Shown here: positions 4,076 through 6,218 of the stretch, one piece after another
How the letters are laid out: every line of letters begins with the position of its first letter
Numbering within the stretch: position 1 is the stretch's first letter
NCBI GenBank assembly: GCA_003646935.1
Contig: QMLW01000128.1
Location: 1-6,218 of the forward strand
Source: Deltaproteobacteria bacterium
GTDB taxonomy: Bacteria; Desulfobacterota; DSM-4660; Desulfatiglandales; B25-G16
Direction of reading: 5' to 3'
Length of the DNA stretch: 6,218 bases
Made by a program: the position numbers and the translations under genes
Notes under the pieces: generated by a model
Seen by the model: only the letters and a program-made list of their open reading frames with translations
Told to the model about the DNA's origin: nothing
The model's database searches: none

Positions 4076-5942
4076 CACGTTCTATGTGACCACGCCTATT
4101 TATTACGTGAACGCAGAGCCCCACATTGGACACGCTTATTCCACCATTGTAGCTGATGTGATCGCGAGATTTTACAGGCTGGCCGGCGTGGACGCCTTCT
4201 TCCTCACGGGCACGGATGAGCACGGAGATAAGGTGGTTGAAGCTGCCGGGAAGGCAGGAGAGACGGTCAAGTCATATGTGGATAGAATAGCCGCCATCTT
4301 CAGGGAGACCTGGCCCAAGCTCAATATTACCAACGACTATTTCATCCGCACCACCGACGAGAACCATATAGAGACGGTCAGGGAAATCCTCACCAGGGTA
4401 TACGAAAAAGGGGATATATACTTCAGTGAGTATGAGGGGAAGTATTGTGTGGGATGCGAGCGCTTCTACACGGAAACGGAACTCGTAGACGATAAGTGCC
4501 CGATTCACCTGAGCGAGCCCAAAGTCATCAGGGAGGAGAACTACTTTTTCAGGATGAGCAAGTACCAGGGATGGCTTATAGACTATATTAATAAGAACCC
4601 GGAGTTCATACGACCCGAGCGGTATCGAAACGAAGTGTTGGCCTTCCTCAAGGGGCCCCTTGAAGACCTCTGCATATCACGGCCCAAGAGGAGGTTATCA
4701 TGGGGAATCCCACTTCCCTTCGATGATAACTATGTTACCTACGTGTGGTTTGATGCCCTTATCAACTATGTGTCGGCTCTCGGCTATCCCGAAGGGGAGC
4801 GGTTCAGGAAGTACTGGCCTGCTGCACAGCATATCATTGCCAAGGACATCCTGAAGCCCCATGGGATATTCTGGCCATGTATGCTCAAGGCGGCCGGGAT
4901 TGAACCGTACCAGCACCTGAACGTTCATGGCTATTGGAACATCAACGCAGGGAAGATGTCGAAGAGCCTGGGAAATATCGTGAAGCCGATGGATTTATCC
5001 TCGAAGTACGGCCTGGATGCGTTTCGCTACTTTCTTCTGAGGGATATGGTCTTTGGGCTCGATTCCGATTTCAGCGAGGAAGCCCTTGTCAAGAGGCTCA
5101 ACTCGGATCTGGCGAATGATCTGGGGAACCTGGTGAGCAGAAGCACAACAATGGCGAGCAATTATTTCGATGGCCTCCTTCCTACCCCAGAAGCGCTTGA
5201 GGAGGAGGATCTCAGCGTAAGGGATGCCACACTAAAGGCCATTGATGCGTATAGGGCGGAGATGGAGGGCTTTGCCTTTCACAAGGCCCTGATCACCGTG
5301 TGGGAGGTAATCAGCACGGTCAACAAATATATCGACACCACCAAACCCTGGACCCTTGCTAAATCGGATCGGGAGCGCTTGGGAACGGTACTCCATACGA
5401 TCACGGAGGCGATAAAGGTAGTCTCAGTCCTTCTTTGGCCCTTTATGCCCCAGAGCGCGGAGAGGATTCAGGATCAATTGGGGTACAGCCGCGTGGGGCT
5501 GGAATTGCCCCTTGAGGATATAGGGGAGTGGGGGAAGACAAAGCCGGCGCGGCCGGTATCCAAGGCCCCGGGGCTCTTTCCACGGGTGACCTTCGAAGAG
5601 GAGCCTGAGGAGGAGAAGTCGGGGTTGGTGAGCCTGGAGGAGTTTCAGAGGCTGGATCTTCGGGTAGGTACGATACAGAAGGCAGAGGAAATCCCCGGAT
5701 CCGATAAGTTGCTCAAACTCACCATTGACCTGGGAGAGGAGAGGACGATCGTGGCGGGCCTTGCCCAACACTACAGCGCAGATGAGCTGAGAAAGAAACA
5801 GGTGATAATTCTGGCCAACCTTAAGCCGGTAAAACTCAGGGGTGTTGAATCCCAGGGGATGATCTTGGCGGCGGAGGATAAGGCAGGTATCTATCTCCTA
5901 GTGCCTGACAAGGAAACCAAACCGGGGAGCCCAATCAGGTGA
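4056..5942 (+). CDS. metG: Methionyl-tRNA synthetase with C-terminal tRNA-binding domain
   Basis: MetG is a class I enzyme that charges tRNA-Met and initiator tRNA with methionine. The 628-residue protein has VTTPIYYVNAEPHIGHAYST (11-30) with the HIGH motif at 23-26, and FLTGTDEHG (49-57). A single zinc knuckle follows, Cys131, Cys134, Cys148 and His151, of the CxxC...CPxH type seen in Thermus-like enzymes. WGIPLPFD (216-223), YVWFDALINYV (229-239), NVHGYW (289-294) and KMSKSLGN (300-307) complete the catalytic core. A helical anticodon-binding domain runs about 350-480. After an acidic linker (about 514-521), an EMAPII/Trbp-like domain (about 527-628) includes FQRLDLRVGTI and RGVESQGMILAA. 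It is complete and typical in length. The start is ATG at 4056, with GAGGA at 4047-4051; the in-frame extension to 4008 lies inside ricT. It is the last gene of the operon; tatD, often next in relatives, is absent. Confidence 0.98.
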   Translation: MRTGSDNTFYVTTPIYYVNAEPHIGHAYSTIVADVIARFYRLAGVDAFFLTGTDEHGDKVVEAAGKAGETVKSYVDRIAAIFRETWPKLNITNDYFIRTTDENHIETVREILTRVYEKGDIYFSEYEGKYCVGCERFYTETELVDDKCPIHLSEPKVIREENYFFRMSKYQGWLIDYINKNPEFIRPERYRNEVLAFLKGPLEDLCISRPKRRLSWGIPLPFDDNYVTYVWFDALINYVSALGYPEGERFRKYWPAAQHIIAKDILKPHGIFWPCMLKAAGIEPYQHLNVHGYWNINAGKMSKSLGNIVKPMDLSSKYGLDAFRYFLLRDMVFGLDSDFSEEALVKRLNSDLANDLGNLVSRSTTMASNYFDGLLPTPEALEEEDLSVRDATLKAIDAYRAEMEGFAFHKALITVWEVISTVNKYIDTTKPWTLAKSDRERLGTVLHTITEAIKVVSVLLWPFMPQSAERIQDQLGYSRVGLELPLEDIGEWGKTKPARPVSKAPGLFPRVTFEEEPEEEKSGLVSLEEFQRLDLRVGTIQKAEEIPGSDKLLKLTIDLGEERTIVAGLAQHYSADELRKKQVIILANLKPVKLRGVESQGMILAAEDKAGIYLLVPDKETKPGSPIR

Positions 5943-6038
5943 TATAAGGGGCAAACGTTTTTGGCGAGAATGCAAGAATTAGGTATTTTTTAAGCCCCTC
6001 TCCCCAAAGGGGGATCAGTGCTCACTTAAAGAGCAATA
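5943..6038. other. Convergent intergenic spacer; weak hairpins, no convincing terminator
   Basis: AGGGGC (5947-5952) is complementary to GCCCCT (5994-5999), but the loop is 41 nt. A T6 run (5986-5991) has no stem directly before it. A 5-bp stem TCCCC (6001-6005) with GGGGA (6010-6014) has no T-tract after it. Any of these could contribute to ending the metG transcript, but none is a standard rho-independent terminator. Confidence 0.4.
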
Positions 6039-6066
6039 TTGAACATCGAATGTTGAACAAGGAATG
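6039..6066. repeat. Two tandem 14-bp repeats of the GAACATCGAATG type
   Basis: TTGAACATCGAATG (6039-6052) is followed directly by TTGAACAAGGAATG (6053-6066), a 12/14 match. A degenerate third unit follows at 6067 onward. The first unit also contains an inverted repeat, AACAT, CGA, ATGTT. They lie just past the stop codon of the four-helix-bundle gene. Similar runs are common beside such genes in environmental genomes, as far as I recall. Confidence 0.6.
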
Positions 6067-6071
6067 TCGAA

Positions 6072-6218
6072 TTATGAAGTTTTTTTATCTTTCTGTTTGG
6101 CAGTCTTTATGCTTGTGGCAAAGATGGAAATCAACTCATCATTTTCATGGATCAGCGATTCAAGTTTCAATGCCTTCTTCATAAGATCGCATCGCACAAT
6201 CATAAGCAACCATACCCT
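6072..6218 (-). CDS. Four-helix-bundle protein, S23/IVS-like (C-terminal fragment, 5' end off window)
   Basis: The frame is open from the right edge to TAA at 6072-6074, giving the last 48 residues. It reads RVWLLMIVRCDLMKK, then LESLIHENDELISIFATSIK (19-38), TAK and a Lys-rich end. The pattern W-L-x-x-hydrophobic, then a helix ending NDELISIFATSIKTAK, is what I know from the C-terminus of four-helix-bundle proteins. These are related to the protein encoded in 23S rRNA intervening sequences and to Avd-type accessory proteins. Members are usually about 115-125 residues, form small oligomeric bundles and mostly have no known function. It is convergent with metG and is slightly more AT-rich than the operon. 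The identification rests on one short fragment. Confidence 0.65.
   Translation of the reverse strand, partial: RVWLLMIVRCDLMKKALKLESLIHENDELISIFATSIKTAKQKDKKTS

Overview
The window comes from a bacterial chromosome of moderate GC content and holds mostly housekeeping genes. Three things suggest a deltaproteobacterial-type (Desulfobacterota) genome: the gene order tmk-holB-ricT-metG, the pairing of thiL with a CbpM/MerR-like gene, and a four-helix-bundle gene next to GAACATCGAATG-type repeats. This placement is an inference from family resemblance; no rRNA or other decisive marker is present.

Layout. Positions 1-1299 read leftward. thiL (thiamine-monophosphate kinase, TTG start) overlaps by 29 bp a short gene for a CbpM-like chaperone modulator, which runs off the left edge. 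Positions 1300-1687 are a 388-bp divergent intergenic region. It holds a cluster of small palindromes beside thiL, an isolated hairpin, and a good sigma70-type promoter (TTGATT, 17 bp, TATAAT). The predicted tmk transcript begins in a nested hairpin. Positions 1688-5942 read rightward as one compact operon: tmk (thymidylate kinase, TTG start), holB (DNA polymerase III delta prime), ricT (PSP1/YaaT family) and metG (methionyl-tRNA synthetase with a C-terminal tRNA-binding domain). A palindrome sits between tmk and holB. holB and ricT are separated by only a few bases, and ricT overlaps metG by 20 bp. Positions 5943-6071 carry short repeats and no convincing terminator. At 6072-6218 the C-terminal end of a four-helix-bundle (S23/IVS-like) protein reads leftward from the right edge.

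How the genes relate. tmk and holB link dTTP supply to the replication clamp loader. ricT and metG belong to RNA maturation/regulation and translation, and this order is a conserved housekeeping neighbourhood also seen in part in Bacillus. thiL completes thiamine diphosphate synthesis and is apparently translationally coupled to a J-protein co-chaperone regulator.

I see no mobile element, CRISPR array, RNA gene or clearly new multi-gene system. The most interesting signals are non-coding. One palindromic element occurs twice, each time against a start codon. holB has no visible Shine-Dalgarno because that palindrome fills its upstream space. The tmk leader can form alternative pairings that involve its ribosome binding site.
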